Of a stretch of 64,000 nt of DNA, positions 42,616 through 51,603 are shown one piece after another. The notes under the pieces are model-generated. The model did not search any database, had not been told where the DNA came from, and saw only the letters and a program-made list of their open reading frames with translations. How positions within the stretch are numbered: the first letter of the stretch is position 1; the number at the start of each line of letters is the position of its first letter. The position numbers and the translations under genes are program-made. The DNA is from Saccharopolyspora erythraea (GTDB taxonomy: Bacteria > Actinomycetota > Actinomycetes > Mycobacteriales > Pseudonocardiaceae): positions 3,410,001 to 3,474,000 of the forward strand of contig NZ_CP054839.1 in the NCBI RefSeq assembly GCF_018141105.1, given 5' to 3'.

Positions 42616-42746
42616 TTCCGCGTTCCCGGCCTCGCTGCGAGCCCGGGGCATGGCCTCGGCTGCAGACGGACACGACCGACGCAAGGAGGCGTCTTGGAAC
42701 TCGTGTTGCTGCGTGGTGGTGCGCAGAAGAATGTGAGGGGTGCGAC

Positions 42747-44249
42747 GTGCGACGACTAGTGCGCGAGTTCCGGCAACGGGCCGAGGAGTCCGACTTCGTC
42801 ACGGTGATCGACGACTCGCGCGAGCACACGGCACGGCAGTTGCTCGCGCGGGCCGACGAGCTCGCCGGCGCCCTGGGCGGTGAGCGAGGTGCCGGGACCG
42901 TGGTCGTCCAGGCGGACAACTCGTGGCGCACGGTCGCGGCGACGCTCGCCGTGGGAACGGGTGGGGGAGTCGTCGCCGTGGTCAACCGCCACACGACGCA
43001 CAGCGAGTTCGCCGCCGTCATCGAGGACCTCCAGCCCGATGCCGTGGTCGCCGAACCCTCGGCGATGCGGGAGTGGGGGGTGCCCGCGTCGTTCCCGGCG
43101 TGGGAAGCACACGCCGTGCTGGATGGCTGGGTGTGCCTGTCTTCCGGCGGGACCCCGGACGTCTCCCGGTGGTCAGGCGGCGCGTTGATCGGGCTGACCT
43201 CGGGCTCGACCGGACGCGCCAAGGGCGTGGTGCAGTCCGAGGAGGCGCTGCGGTACGCCTGCGGCCACAGCATCGACATCAACGGACTGCGGCGAGGTGA
43301 CGCGGTGGGTGCGATCGTGCCGTTGTCCTCGGCCGCGGCCTACTGCTTCGGCGTCTACCTCAGCCTGATGCTCGCAGGCCCGCTCGTGCTCTGCGGGAAG
43401 TGGGAGCCCACTTCGGTGCTGGCTCGCATGGCCGAGGCGAACGTGCGGTGGACCATGTGCGTGCCGACCATGGCACTGCAGCTCGGAGCCGCCGCGGCGG
43501 GCTCACGCGCGCTGGAGGGGATGCGGTCGATCACGGTGGGCGGAGGGCCGATGGAGGCCGGGGTGCTCGCGCGCGCGGAGCAGTCGCTGGGCACGCGGAT
43601 CCTGCGGGTCTTCGGCATGTCCGAATGCCTGGGGCACACGTCGCCGCGTCCGAACGACCCGGAGGAGACCAGGCTGGGCAGGGACGGTACTCCCTTCCCA
43701 GGCACGGAGGTGCGCGCTGTGGACGAAACAGGCACTCCGGTCGCTCGGGGCGAGGTCGGGCGAGCGCAGGTCCGCGGGCCTTCGCTGTTCCTCGGATACG
43801 CCCGCGAGGGCAAGCTCGATCCTCCGGCGCTCACCGCGGACGGGTTCTTCCCGACCGGGGACCTGGTGCGGGTGCACGACGACGGCGCCATCAGCGTGAT
43901 GGGCCGGGAGAAGGACGTGATCATCCGCGGTGGGCGCAACATCGACATCACCGAGATCGAGCGGGCGGTTGCGACCCACCCGCGCGTGGCCGGGGTCTGC
44001 GTCATCCCGGTGCCCGACGCGGTTCTCGGTGAGCGGGTCGCAGCCCTGGTCGTGACCGCCGACGGCGGGCGCTTCGAGCTCGAGGACGCGACCCGGCACC
44101 TGCACGAGGTCGGGCTGTCCAAGACGAAGTGGCCCGAGTTCGTGTTCACCGTCGATGACTTGCCGCAGACCGCTGTGGGCAAGCTGGACCGGCGGTCCGC
44201 ACGCGACCTCGCACACGAACTGCACTCCCGGCTACCGGGCAGCGGTTGA
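42747..44249 (+). CDS. AMP-dependent acyl-CoA ligase
   Basis: The 500-residue protein has the P-loop-like LTSGSTGRAKGVVQSEEAL, LRVFGMSECLGH, the hinge DGFFPTGDLVRVHDDG, IIRGGRNIDITEIE and the catalytic Lys in QTAVGKLDRRS. It activates a carboxylic acid with ATP to the acyl-CoA that enters the acyl-CoA cluster. A 131-bp gap precedes it, so it may have its own promoter although no clear palindrome is seen there. The MBL gene follows, starting about 20 bases after its stop. Confidence 0.89.
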   Translation: MRRLVREFRQRAEESDFVTVIDDSREHTARQLLARADELAGALGGERGAGTVVVQADNSWRTVAATLAVGTGGGVVAVVNRHTTHSEFAAVIEDLQPDAVVAEPSAMREWGVPASFPAWEAHAVLDGWVCLSSGGTPDVSRWSGGALIGLTSGSTGRAKGVVQSEEALRYACGHSIDINGLRRGDAVGAIVPLSSAAAYCFGVYLSLMLAGPLVLCGKWEPTSVLARMAEANVRWTMCVPTMALQLGAAAAGSRALEGMRSITVGGGPMEAGVLARAEQSLGTRILRVFGMSECLGHTSPRPNDPEETRLGRDGTPFPGTEVRAVDETGTPVARGEVGRAQVRGPSLFLGYAREGKLDPPALTADGFFPTGDLVRVHDDGAISVMGREKDVIIRGGRNIDITEIERAVATHPRVAGVCVIPVPDAVLGERVAALVVTADGGRFELEDATRHLHEVGLSKTKWPEFVFTVDDLPQTAVGKLDRRSARDLAHELHSRLPGSG

Positions 44250-44269
44250 ACACCAGCGGAGGGAACAAC

Positions 44270-45298
44270 GTGGCAACGAACCTGGACCGGGGGTTGTGGG
44301 CCCGCGCAGGCGTCGAAACGGTCCGGCCCGGGGTGCACCGGATTCCGCTGCCGCTGCCCAACGACGGCCTGCGTGCGGTCAACGTGTACGTGCTGGAAGA
44401 GGAGGACGCCCTCGTCCTGATCGACGGTGGCTGGGCGCTTCCGGAGTCGCGCCGAGTCCTCGAGGACGGTCTGGCGACGCTCGGGCGCGACCTCGGCGAG
44501 ATCAGCCACGTCCTGGTCACCCACGTCCATCGCGACCACTACACCCAGGCCGTCGAGCTGCGCAGGTCGGTCGGGGCGAGGGTCTGCCTCGGCGCCGGTG
44601 AGCGGCCGGGCCTGGAGATGCTCGACGAGCTGCGCACGGACGTGCCGGTCAGCTCCCTCGACACGTTGCGGCGTTCCGGAGCCGAGGATCTGGCTGAGCG
44701 CCTGTTGCGCGACATGGAGTGCACCCCCTTCGACGCGAGTGTCTGGGAGCCGCCGGATCGGTGGTTGGGGCCGGGGACCATCCGGGTTGCGGGACGTGCT
44801 CTGCGCGTCATACCGACGCCCGGCCACACCAGGGGCCACGTCGTGTACCTCGACGAGCAGCGCGGCCTGCTGTTCTCCGGAGACCACGTGCTTCCGCACA
44901 TCACCCCGTCGATCGGCTTCGAGCTCGCCGGGCCCGGTACGCCGCTCGCGGATTACCTGGATTCGCTGCGCTTGCTCACCACGTTCGCCGACGTGGATCT
45001 GCTTCCCGCGCACGGACCTGCGGGTGGCAGCGTGCACGCCCGAGTCGCTGAGCTGCTGGCGCACCACGAGACGCGGTTCGCAAGCACCGCGGACGTGCTC
45101 GGCCGGAGCACCAGTGATGCGTACGGCGTCGCGCAGGGGCTGAGGTGGACCAGGCGCGAGATCCCGTTCGCCGACCTCAACGCCTTCAACCAGATGCTCG
45201 CGGTCAACGAGACCGCCGCTCACCTCGACGTGCTGGTCCAACGTGGGCAGGTGGTGGCCGAGGTCGTCGCCGGGGTGACGCGGTACACGAGGACATGA
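44270..45298 (+). CDS. Metallo-beta-lactamase-fold hydrolase
   Basis: Start at the GTG at 44270 because GGAGGG is 6 bases upstream; 342 residues. The metal site is complete: VTHVHRDHYTQ, TPGHTRGHVV, SGDHVLPHI and a late PAHGPAGG. The HxHxDH form binds two metal ions. In acyl-CoA clusters such proteins often act as thioesterases, lactonases or ring hydrolases. The substrate cannot be told. It ends the plus-strand operon before a strong hairpin. Confidence 0.82.
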   Translation: MATNLDRGLWARAGVETVRPGVHRIPLPLPNDGLRAVNVYVLEEEDALVLIDGGWALPESRRVLEDGLATLGRDLGEISHVLVTHVHRDHYTQAVELRRSVGARVCLGAGERPGLEMLDELRTDVPVSSLDTLRRSGAEDLAERLLRDMECTPFDASVWEPPDRWLGPGTIRVAGRALRVIPTPGHTRGHVVYLDEQRGLLFSGDHVLPHITPSIGFELAGPGTPLADYLDSLRLLTTFADVDLLPAHGPAGGSVHARVAELLAHHETRFASTADVLGRSTSDAYGVAQGLRWTRREIPFADLNAFNQMLAVNETAAHLDVLVQRGQVVAEVVAGVTRYTRT

Positions 45299-45376
45299 GG
45301 CTGTGACACCTGTTCCCGGCCCGAGCACCGGGTGATGTGGCAGTGCATGGCCGGAAGGCTCCGGCCGGCGCGGCGA

Positions 45377-45412
45377 GCACCTCGTTCCGGACCCTCCACC
45401 GGAACGAGGTGC
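45377..45412. terminator. Bidirectional hairpin terminator
   Basis: A perfect 14-bp stem (45377-45390 with 45399-45412) around an 8-base loop lies between the convergent MBL and SDR genes. Confidence 0.75.
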
Positions 45413-45419
45413 CTGGCTT

Positions 45420-46178
45420 CTACCGCGCTGTCCACCCACCGTCCACGTAGAGCTCGGAGCCGGTGACGAAGCCGGCGTCGGCGGAAGCCAGGAACGCCAC
45501 GGCGGCGGCGACCTCGTGGGTCTGCCCCAGACGGCCCATCGGGGTTCCCTCCACCATGGCGGTGTGCCGCCGGGTGCCGTGCCAGAGTCCGCGCGCCCGG
45601 TCCGTCTCGATGAAGCCCGGATGCACCGAGTTCACCCGCACGCCGCGGGATGCCCAGTGCAGCGCGGCGTTCTTGGTCATCAGGCGGACCGCGCCCTTGG
45701 CCGCGTGGTAGGAGAAGTGCGTCCCGAACCCGCCGACGGTGCCGAAGATCGACGCGATGTTCACGATCGATCCGCCCCCGCAGCGTTCGATCGCCGGACC
45801 CGCGTACTTCATGCCGAGCCACACGCCCCGTTGTGTCACCGCGGTCACCTGATCCCAGGTCTCCGCGGTCTCGCTCTCGACCGTGGTCGCCTCGCCGATG
45901 CCGGCGTTGTTCACCAGCACGGCCAGGGAGCCGAGATCCTCGAGCACCCTGGAGACGACCTGCTGCCAGGCGGCCTCGTCGGTGACGTCGAGCCGCATGC
46001 CCACCACCCGTGCGCCGGTGTCGGCCAGCCGCGCGGTGAGCCGGTCGCACGCGTCCTGGTCCACGTCGGTGACCACCACGGTCGCACCCTCGGTGGCCAG
46101 CCGGTGCGAGATGGCCGCGCCGATGCCTCCGGTCGCTCCGGTCACCAGTGCGACGTGCTGAGCCAGTCGATCGTCCAC
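45420..46178 (-). CDS. Short-chain dehydrogenase/reductase
   Basis: Start at the GTG at 46178 with AGGAAGAGG upstream; 252 residues. VTGATGGIGAAIS, NNAGIGEATT, Ser in NIASIFGTVGGFG, Tyr-Lys in SYHAAKGAV, and the end SELYVDGGWTAR. The VTDVDQD loop suggests NAD+. It lies downstream of the FMN/FAD reductase gene on the same strand (74-bp gap), so the two may act on the same ring or acyl intermediate. Confidence 0.86.
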   Translation of the reverse strand: MDDRLAQHVALVTGATGGIGAAISHRLATEGATVVVTDVDQDACDRLTARLADTGARVVGMRLDVTDEAAWQQVVSRVLEDLGSLAVLVNNAGIGEATTVESETAETWDQVTAVTQRGVWLGMKYAGPAIERCGGGSIVNIASIFGTVGGFGTHFSYHAAKGAVRLMTKNAALHWASRGVRVNSVHPGFIETDRARGLWHGTRRHTAMVEGTPMGRLGQTHEVAAAVAFLASADAGFVTGSELYVDGGWTAR

Positions 46179-46252
46179 GGCAGCCTCTTCCTGTTGTGTT
46201 CGCTCATGTTCGGGGAAAGCGGGACGTTTCCTCACCCGGGCTGGTGCAGGAG

Positions 46253-48271
46253 TCAGCTCCGCCCGGATGCCGTGACGCCGAGCTCGGCGAGGACCGCCTC
46301 GGCGGCCGCCCGGCCCTCTGCGACGGCGTGCGAGACTCGGCGGGGGACGACGCAGTCGCCGATGGCGCGCACGGTTTGGTGTTGTGCGGCGATGTGGTCG
46401 AACTCCCGCGGCCGGCGTTCACCGGCCACGACCAACGTGTCCGCTTCGACGTAGGACCTTCGGTCGTCCAGAAGGCCTTTGAGGGTGAGCCGGTGTTTCG
46501 TGCTCGCGACGACCGTGGTGAGGGGAATGACCCGCAACGGGGCCCTTTCGAGCCGTTGCAGGAGCTGTGTCCGGTTCTCCAGCGACAGACCGGACGCGAA
46601 CCCGGGGCCGGGCGTGATCAGCACGACCTCGCGCGCACCGGCTGCGAGCGCGGCCTCCACGGCGCTGATTCCGGGCCACCACCCGAATCCGTCGTCCAGT
46701 ACCGCGACGGTGTCAGCCCGCTTGGTGAGTTGCTCGGCCCGAGCGATGAACTCGGTGCTGGACACTGGTGGGACCTCGCCGGGAATGTCGGCGGCGGCCT
46801 CCTCGGCACCCGTGGCGACGACGACATGGCTGTGCGCGGCCAGAGCGGACGCGGTTGGCGAACGCCCGAGCAGGAGCCGGGCGCCGGTGTCGTGGAGCTG
46901 CTCGCGTTGGTAGTCGAGGAAGCGCTGCCATCCGGATCTCCAGGGAGCTGAGCCTGCGATGCGCGCCTGCCCGCCGACCTCGTCGGCGTGGTCGAAGACC
47001 ACCACCGGCACGCCGCGCCGGCCGAGGGTCAGCGCGCACTCCATCCCCGCCGGTCCGGCCCCCACCACGGCGACTCCGGTACCCCCGGATGCCCGCGCCC
47101 GCGCTCGCAGGTGCGGTGTGGCCGGTCGAAGCGTCAGGCCGGGAGGCGCCAACTCGGGGTTCACGGTGCACAGCGCGGTCGGCTCGAACGTGCGGCAGTC
47201 CTCGTTGCACCCCGTGCACGGGCGGACGGATCTCTCAGCGCCAGCCAACACCTTGTGCGGGAAGTCCGGATCGGCGATCAGCGCCCGCGCCACACCGACC
47301 AGGTCCGCTCCCGAGTGCAACGCGGACTCGATGTCGGCCGTTGTCCGGAACGACTGGCTCACCAGCAGCGGCACGGCGAGCGCTGACCGCAGCCGGTCCA
47401 CGCACGCCAGCAGCGGCGGAGTGTGCGTGGCCATGTCCCGGACGTAGTTGTTGCGGACTCCCGTGGTGACGTTGAGGTAGTCGAAACGGGATGCGCTCAG
47501 CAGGCGCGGCATCAGGTCGAGCAGATCGTCGATCCCAAGGCCGGATTCGGCATCGCCCTCGACCGAGACCCGGACCCCGATCGGCGCGGGACCGATCTCG
47601 GCCCGCACCGCGTCGATCACCTGCGACAGCAGAGCGATGCGCCGGTCGGGGCTCCCGCCGTACTCATCCGCGCGTGTGTTGGTCGCCCGGGACAGGAACT
47701 GGGCCAGCAGGTACCCGTGTCCGGCGGAGAGCTCCACTCCGTGGAACCCGGCGCTGACCACGTTGGACGCGGAGATCCGGAAGCAGTCCACCACGCGACG
47801 GATTTCGCCCGCCGTCAATGGTGAGGGGGCGGTGGGTTCGCGTGGCGAGCGGACGCTGCCGGCGGACACGGGTGCGTAGTGGCTCGCCGCTCCGAGCGTT
47901 TCCCGGCCCAGGTGCACCAGTTGTGCGAGGGCGACCGCTCCGGCCGAGGTGATGGCCTCGGCGCGTTCTCGCAGTGCGTCCCGGATCTCCGGGCGCCACG
48001 CCTCGGTCAGATACCGCTGGCGGATCGTCGACTCTGGTGCGACGACCGTTCCGCCGGTGATGACCATGCTCGCGCCTCCTCGGCCGAGGCGCTGCCAGTA
48101 CTCGGTGTCCGCCGTCATCGGGGCGCCGTCCAGGACAGCTGCGGTGGCGTGCGCAACGGCGACCAGCCGGTTCCGGAGACGTAGGTCTGCGATCTCGAAA
48201 GGTCTTGCCGCGGCCAGCGGCGCGCTCATCGCGGTGCTGTGCCCGGAGTTCGGCTGCGCGGCATGGGCCAT
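46253..48271 (-). CDS. 2,4-dienoyl-CoA reductase / BaiCD-like iron-sulfur flavoenzyme
   Basis: Start at the ATG at 48271 with a near-perfect AAGGAGGTAG upstream; 672 residues. The first half is an old-yellow-enzyme TIM barrel with FMN (AVALAQLVHLGRE, GFHGVELSAGHGYLLAQFLS, DEYGGSPDRR), then a 4Fe-4S site CTGCNEDC with a later CTVNPE Cys, then an FAD/NAD domain (VAVVGAGPAGMECALTLGRRG) and a second dinucleotide region. The family reduces conjugated double bonds of dienoyl-CoA or steroid-like rings. Two imperfect TetR-type sites lie upstream, shared with ACAD-3. Confidence 0.88.
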   Translation of the reverse strand: MAHAAQPNSGHSTAMSAPLAAARPFEIADLRLRNRLVAVAHATAAVLDGAPMTADTEYWQRLGRGGASMVITGGTVVAPESTIRQRYLTEAWRPEIRDALRERAEAITSAGAVALAQLVHLGRETLGAASHYAPVSAGSVRSPREPTAPSPLTAGEIRRVVDCFRISASNVVSAGFHGVELSAGHGYLLAQFLSRATNTRADEYGGSPDRRIALLSQVIDAVRAEIGPAPIGVRVSVEGDAESGLGIDDLLDLMPRLLSASRFDYLNVTTGVRNNYVRDMATHTPPLLACVDRLRSALAVPLLVSQSFRTTADIESALHSGADLVGVARALIADPDFPHKVLAGAERSVRPCTGCNEDCRTFEPTALCTVNPELAPPGLTLRPATPHLRARARASGGTGVAVVGAGPAGMECALTLGRRGVPVVVFDHADEVGGQARIAGSAPWRSGWQRFLDYQREQLHDTGARLLLGRSPTASALAAHSHVVVATGAEEAAADIPGEVPPVSSTEFIARAEQLTKRADTVAVLDDGFGWWPGISAVEAALAAGAREVVLITPGPGFASGLSLENRTQLLQRLERAPLRVIPLTTVVASTKHRLTLKGLLDDRRSYVEADTLVVAGERRPREFDHIAAQHQTVRAIGDCVVPRRVSHAVAEGRAAAEAVLAELGVTASGRS

Positions 48272-48419
48272 CGCTACCTCCTTCGCGTGGAAGGGTGAAG
48301 GCCTCGGCGCGGCAGCGCCCGAGGGCCGCGGGACGCGCATCGTGGCCGTGCTGAGGGCTTTCTTCTCTGAGGTTCGCCAAAGACCGATCCAGCGGGGAGT
48401 CCGCACCTCGAGGTGAACC

Positions 48420-48528
48420 AACTTCAGTTGGAACATAGGAAGGCTCGGTGGGCGTGTCAAGGTCGACAGGGTGTCCGCCTTGCCGTGGGGAGCCGGCCCG
48501 CCTAAACTGAAGTCAACTCAGTTCACTT
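48420..48528. promoter_or_regulatory. Imperfect TetR-type sites between the dienoyl reductase and ACAD-3
   Basis: AACTTCAGTT at 48420-48429 (within CCAACTTCAGTTGG), and overlapping half-sites AACTGAAGTCAACT at 48505-48518 and AACTCAGTTCACTT at 48515-48528. They are weaker copies of the AACTGAATTCAGTT pattern in a divergent promoter region. Confidence 0.5.
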
Positions 48529-48563
48529 GAGGTGGGAGGACGGTCCCACCGCCGGGAGGCTCG

Positions 48564-49688
48564 ATGCGGGACCTGAACATCGACCCTGCTCTGCTGCTGG
48601 AGACCCCCGAACAGTCGGAGCTGCGGAAGCTGCTGCGGGAGTTCTTCGCCGAGACCTCGTCGCCCGACGACGTCGGCAAGCACGCGGAATCCGTGCGCGG
48701 ACACGACGAGTTGCAGTGGCGGCGGCTGGCCACCGAGATCGGCGTGCAGGGACTGGTGATCCCCGAGGAGTACGGCGGTGCCGGGTACTCCTTCGCCGAG
48801 CTCGCGGCGGTGCTGAGCGAGGCGGGGCGTGCACTGTGCTGCGCACCGTTGCTGCCCACGCTCGCGCTCGCCGCTCAGGCGCTGCTGTTGAGCGACGACC
48901 AGGACGCCCGCGCGCGCTACCTGCCGGGCATCGCGGACGGTACGACTACCGCGACCGTGGCCGGATTCGGCGATGGTGCGGACATCGTCGCGGAGTCGAC
49001 GCGGACCGGGTGGATGCTTCGCGGGGGCGCGGATTTCGTGCTCGACGGGCACGGGGCCGACCTGGTCGTGGTGCACGCCCGCTCGCCCCAGGGCCCGCGG
49101 CTGCTGCTGTGGGAGGCGACCGCGGGCGGGTGCACCCGGACGCCGCGTGAGGTACTCGACCCCACCCGGCGACAGGCGCGGATCGAGTTCACCGGCGCCG
49201 CGGCAACGGCGGTCGGTGGGCCGGGCGACCGTGCGGTCGAGGTGATGCGAACGGTGCTGGACATCGGGCGCGTGGCGCTGGCGGCCGAACAGGCGGGTGG
49301 CTGCGGGCACGCGCTCGATGCCACCGTGTCTTACGTCCTGCAACGCAAGCAGTTCGGGCGGGCGATCGGTTCGTTCCAGGCCGTGAAGCACCGGCTGGCC
49401 GACCTGCTGGTGGAGGTGGAGGCCGCGCGTTCGGCCGCCGCCTACGCGACCGCGTGCGTGACCGCCGCGTCAACGGAGACGACGTGCGCCGCGAGCGCGG
49501 CGAAGGTGGTGTGCTCCCAGGCGTTCCGGAGAGCGGCAGCCGAATACGTCCAGTTGCACGGCGGGATCGGTTTCACCTGGGAGCACCCGGCTCACCTGTA
49601 CCTCAGGCGGGCGCGTTCGTCGGAGGTCCTGCTCGGCACCGCCGACGATCACCTGGGGTACCTCGGCGATCATCTCGCCCTGGCGTGA
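48564..49688 (+). CDS. Acyl-CoA dehydrogenase (ACAD-3)
   Basis: The 374-residue protein begins at an ATG with GGAGG upstream. IPEEYGGAGYSFAELAAVLSEAGR and QLHGGIGFTWEHPAHLYLRRARSSEVLLGTADDH are typical of actinobacterial FadE proteins of steroid and terpenoid breakdown, in which pairs of shorter FadE chains make heterodimers. The central FAD-contact region is less conserved than in ACAD-1 and ACAD-2. It is divergent from the dienoyl reductase gene and followed by an EthD gene. Confidence 0.88.
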   Translation: MRDLNIDPALLLETPEQSELRKLLREFFAETSSPDDVGKHAESVRGHDELQWRRLATEIGVQGLVIPEEYGGAGYSFAELAAVLSEAGRALCCAPLLPTLALAAQALLLSDDQDARARYLPGIADGTTTATVAGFGDGADIVAESTRTGWMLRGGADFVLDGHGADLVVVHARSPQGPRLLLWEATAGGCTRTPREVLDPTRRQARIEFTGAAATAVGGPGDRAVEVMRTVLDIGRVALAAEQAGGCGHALDATVSYVLQRKQFGRAIGSFQAVKHRLADLLVEVEAARSAAAYATACVTAASTETTCAASAAKVVCSQAFRRAAAEYVQLHGGIGFTWEHPAHLYLRRARSSEVLLGTADDHLGYLGDHLALA

Positions 49689-49767
49689 CCCCGGGCCGTG
49701 TTCATCGACAGATTCGCGAGGGCAGGTCGTTGCCCGGCCGGTTCTCCTTCACCAGCTCGGAGGTGCC

Positions 49768-50088
49768 ATGTACAACCTCGTCCTTCTTGCTTCACGCCCG
49801 CCGGACTGGACGCACGAGCAGTTCATCGAATGGTGGCGCGGTGAACACGCCGAGCTGACCTACCGCCTGCCCGGGTTGCGAGCGTGGCGGCACACCGACG
49901 TCGACTCGGCGCTGGAGTCGCGGTCGCAGGGGTGGGACGGGGTGTCCGTGCTCAGCTTCGACAGCGAGGAAGACCTGCGCACGGCGTTGGCCAGTCCGGA
50001 GTGGGCGGCTGCCGTGGCCCAGGTCGGGGACATGCGCGGCCGGCGCATCGCGGTGATGGGTCACGAGCGGGAGATGTACACCGGGTGA
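49768..50088 (+). CDS. EthD-domain protein
   Basis: The 106-residue protein has MYNLVLLASRPPDWTHEQFIEWWRGEHAELTYRLPGLRAWR, the dimeric alpha-beta-barrel EthD pattern, and starts at an ATG with GGAGG upstream. EthD proteins assist ring or ether degradation (P450 ether cleavage, polyketide cyclisation) or act as small lyases. It follows ACAD-3 by about 80 bases on the same strand. Its exact role is unknown. Confidence 0.8.
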   Translation: MYNLVLLASRPPDWTHEQFIEWWRGEHAELTYRLPGLRAWRHTDVDSALESRSQGWDGVSVLSFDSEEDLRTALASPEWAAAVAQVGDMRGRRIAVMGHEREMYTG

Positions 50089-50155
50089 TCGGTGTGCCGT
50101 GGTCGCCGGGGCGGTGGCGCTCATGGTCTCGGCGCTGGTGCCGGTGCGGACGACC

Positions 50156-51286
50156 TCAACGCACCGCCACCGCACCGCGCATGAGCATTCGCGCGGTGCG
50201 GTACAGCGACGCGCTGCGTGCCTGCACACCGGAGTCGCCATCCTGCGCGACTTCGGCAGCCGCTGTGACCGGTCCGGAGGGGCTCCCAAGGCGCACGGTT
50301 CCGGAGTGCGGGGCCGGAACGAGTTCGCCGAGCACGCTGCCCGGAACCTGGCAGGCGACCGCACAGCACAGCGCCGCTGTACCCGGCAGCGCGCGGTGTA
50401 GCTGACCCATCGAAACGACCCGGATCAGCAGGTCGGTCGCGTCCTCGGCGATCACCTCGCCGTCGAGCGTCGAGTACGCCGCCGGCGGCCCGACGGCGGC
50501 GACCTTGGGAGCGGCCAGCGGAGCGGACGAGGCCGACTCGCACATCCCCATCGCCACCGCGGCGGCGCGGCGGATGTCGTCCAGCCGGGCCATGATCTCC
50601 GCTCGGGCCTCGATCTCGTCAGGGGTCTCGGTGGCCACCAGGCCGACATCACCCGCGGCCACGAACACCATCGGGTTGGCGGCATCGACCAGCGAGACGC
50701 GGTAGTCGCCGGACGCGGTACGCAGGTGCTCGGCAGCCGACCCCGTGGGCAGCAGGCGCCCGGTCCGCGAACCCGCCGGGTCGAGGTACTTCAGCTCGAT
50801 CGGCGAACCGGTTCCGGTCACTCCGGGCAACTTCATCGGGCCGTCGACTTCGGCCGCGCCGTCGCGGACGGTGAACGCCGCGTGCAGCAGCTTTCCGGTG
50901 TTGGTGTTGAAGATCCGGATCGTCACCGGGCCATCCGATACGTCGACGAGTCCTTCGTCCACGGCGAACGGTCCGACGGCCGCGGACAGGTTGCCGCAGT
51001 TGGCCGAGTGGTCCACCACCGCGGTGCGCACGTCGACCTGCCCGAAGGTGTACTCGACCTCGGCGTCGGGATGGTCCGTGGTGCGCACGACGATCACCTT
51101 CGACAGCGAGGAGATGCCACCACCCATGCCGTCGAGCTGCCGTCCGTAAGGGTCCGGGCTGCCCAGTGCCGACAGGAACACGGCGTCGCGTTCGGGGCCG
51201 GCGGCAGGCAGGTCGCGGTCGTGGAAGAACAGCCCCTTGCTCGTGCCGCCCCGGGCGAACGCGGCCGGAATCCAACGCTGGCTCAT
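50156..51286 (-). CDS. PrpF-like isomerase/tautomerase
   Basis: The 376-residue protein shows the PrpF pattern: PAAFARGGTSKGLFFHDRDLP at the start, QLDGMGGGISSLSKVIVV, DHSANCGNLSAAVGPFAVDEGLV and the diaminopimelate-epimerase-like repeat fold. Known members are 2-methylaconitate cis-trans isomerase (PrpF) and 4-oxalomesaconate tautomerase (GalD). Which reaction it performs here cannot be seen; no methylcitrate genes are in the window. It is convergent with the EthD gene and divergent from the GNAT-AAA+ gene. Confidence 0.82.
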   Translation of the reverse strand: MSQRWIPAAFARGGTSKGLFFHDRDLPAAGPERDAVFLSALGSPDPYGRQLDGMGGGISSLSKVIVVRTTDHPDAEVEYTFGQVDVRTAVVDHSANCGNLSAAVGPFAVDEGLVDVSDGPVTIRIFNTNTGKLLHAAFTVRDGAAEVDGPMKLPGVTGTGSPIELKYLDPAGSRTGRLLPTGSAAEHLRTASGDYRVSLVDAANPMVFVAAGDVGLVATETPDEIEARAEIMARLDDIRRAAAVAMGMCESASSAPLAAPKVAAVGPPAAYSTLDGEVIAEDATDLLIRVVSMGQLHRALPGTAALCCAVACQVPGSVLGELVPAPHSGTVRLGSPSGPVTAAAEVAQDGDSGVQARSASLYRTARMLMRGAVAVR

Positions 51287-51603
51287 GAACCCTCCGTCTG
51301 GGTTGGGCAGGTGCCGTCGATCCGGGGCCGAGTGTTGCAGTTCGCTCGCGCCACGCGGGCTCGACGGTCTCGTCTGCGGCGCCGCTGTGTCCCATGGCGT
51401 TCCGGAACCGCGCGGTGCTGTCGCCGATACCCAGGGTCAGCACGGGCCCGGTGTGGACGAGCCAGGTATCGATTCAGTGACCGATCCATGCGCGGGGGTG
51501 TGCGCCAGCTCATTGCCGGGCGGGAGAGCTGCGGATAGCTTCCGCGCAATGCCAGCTCACGGCGGTTGTCCAGCGGTGTGGGCGTGAACAGCGGGAGGTG
51601 GCC
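51287..51603. other. Intergenic region between PrpF-like and GNAT-AAA+ genes
   Basis: About 317 bases with no convincing gene or palindrome. It must hold both divergent promoters. A GGGAGG at 51593-51598 is the ribosome binding site of the GNAT-AAA+ gene. Confidence 0.6.
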
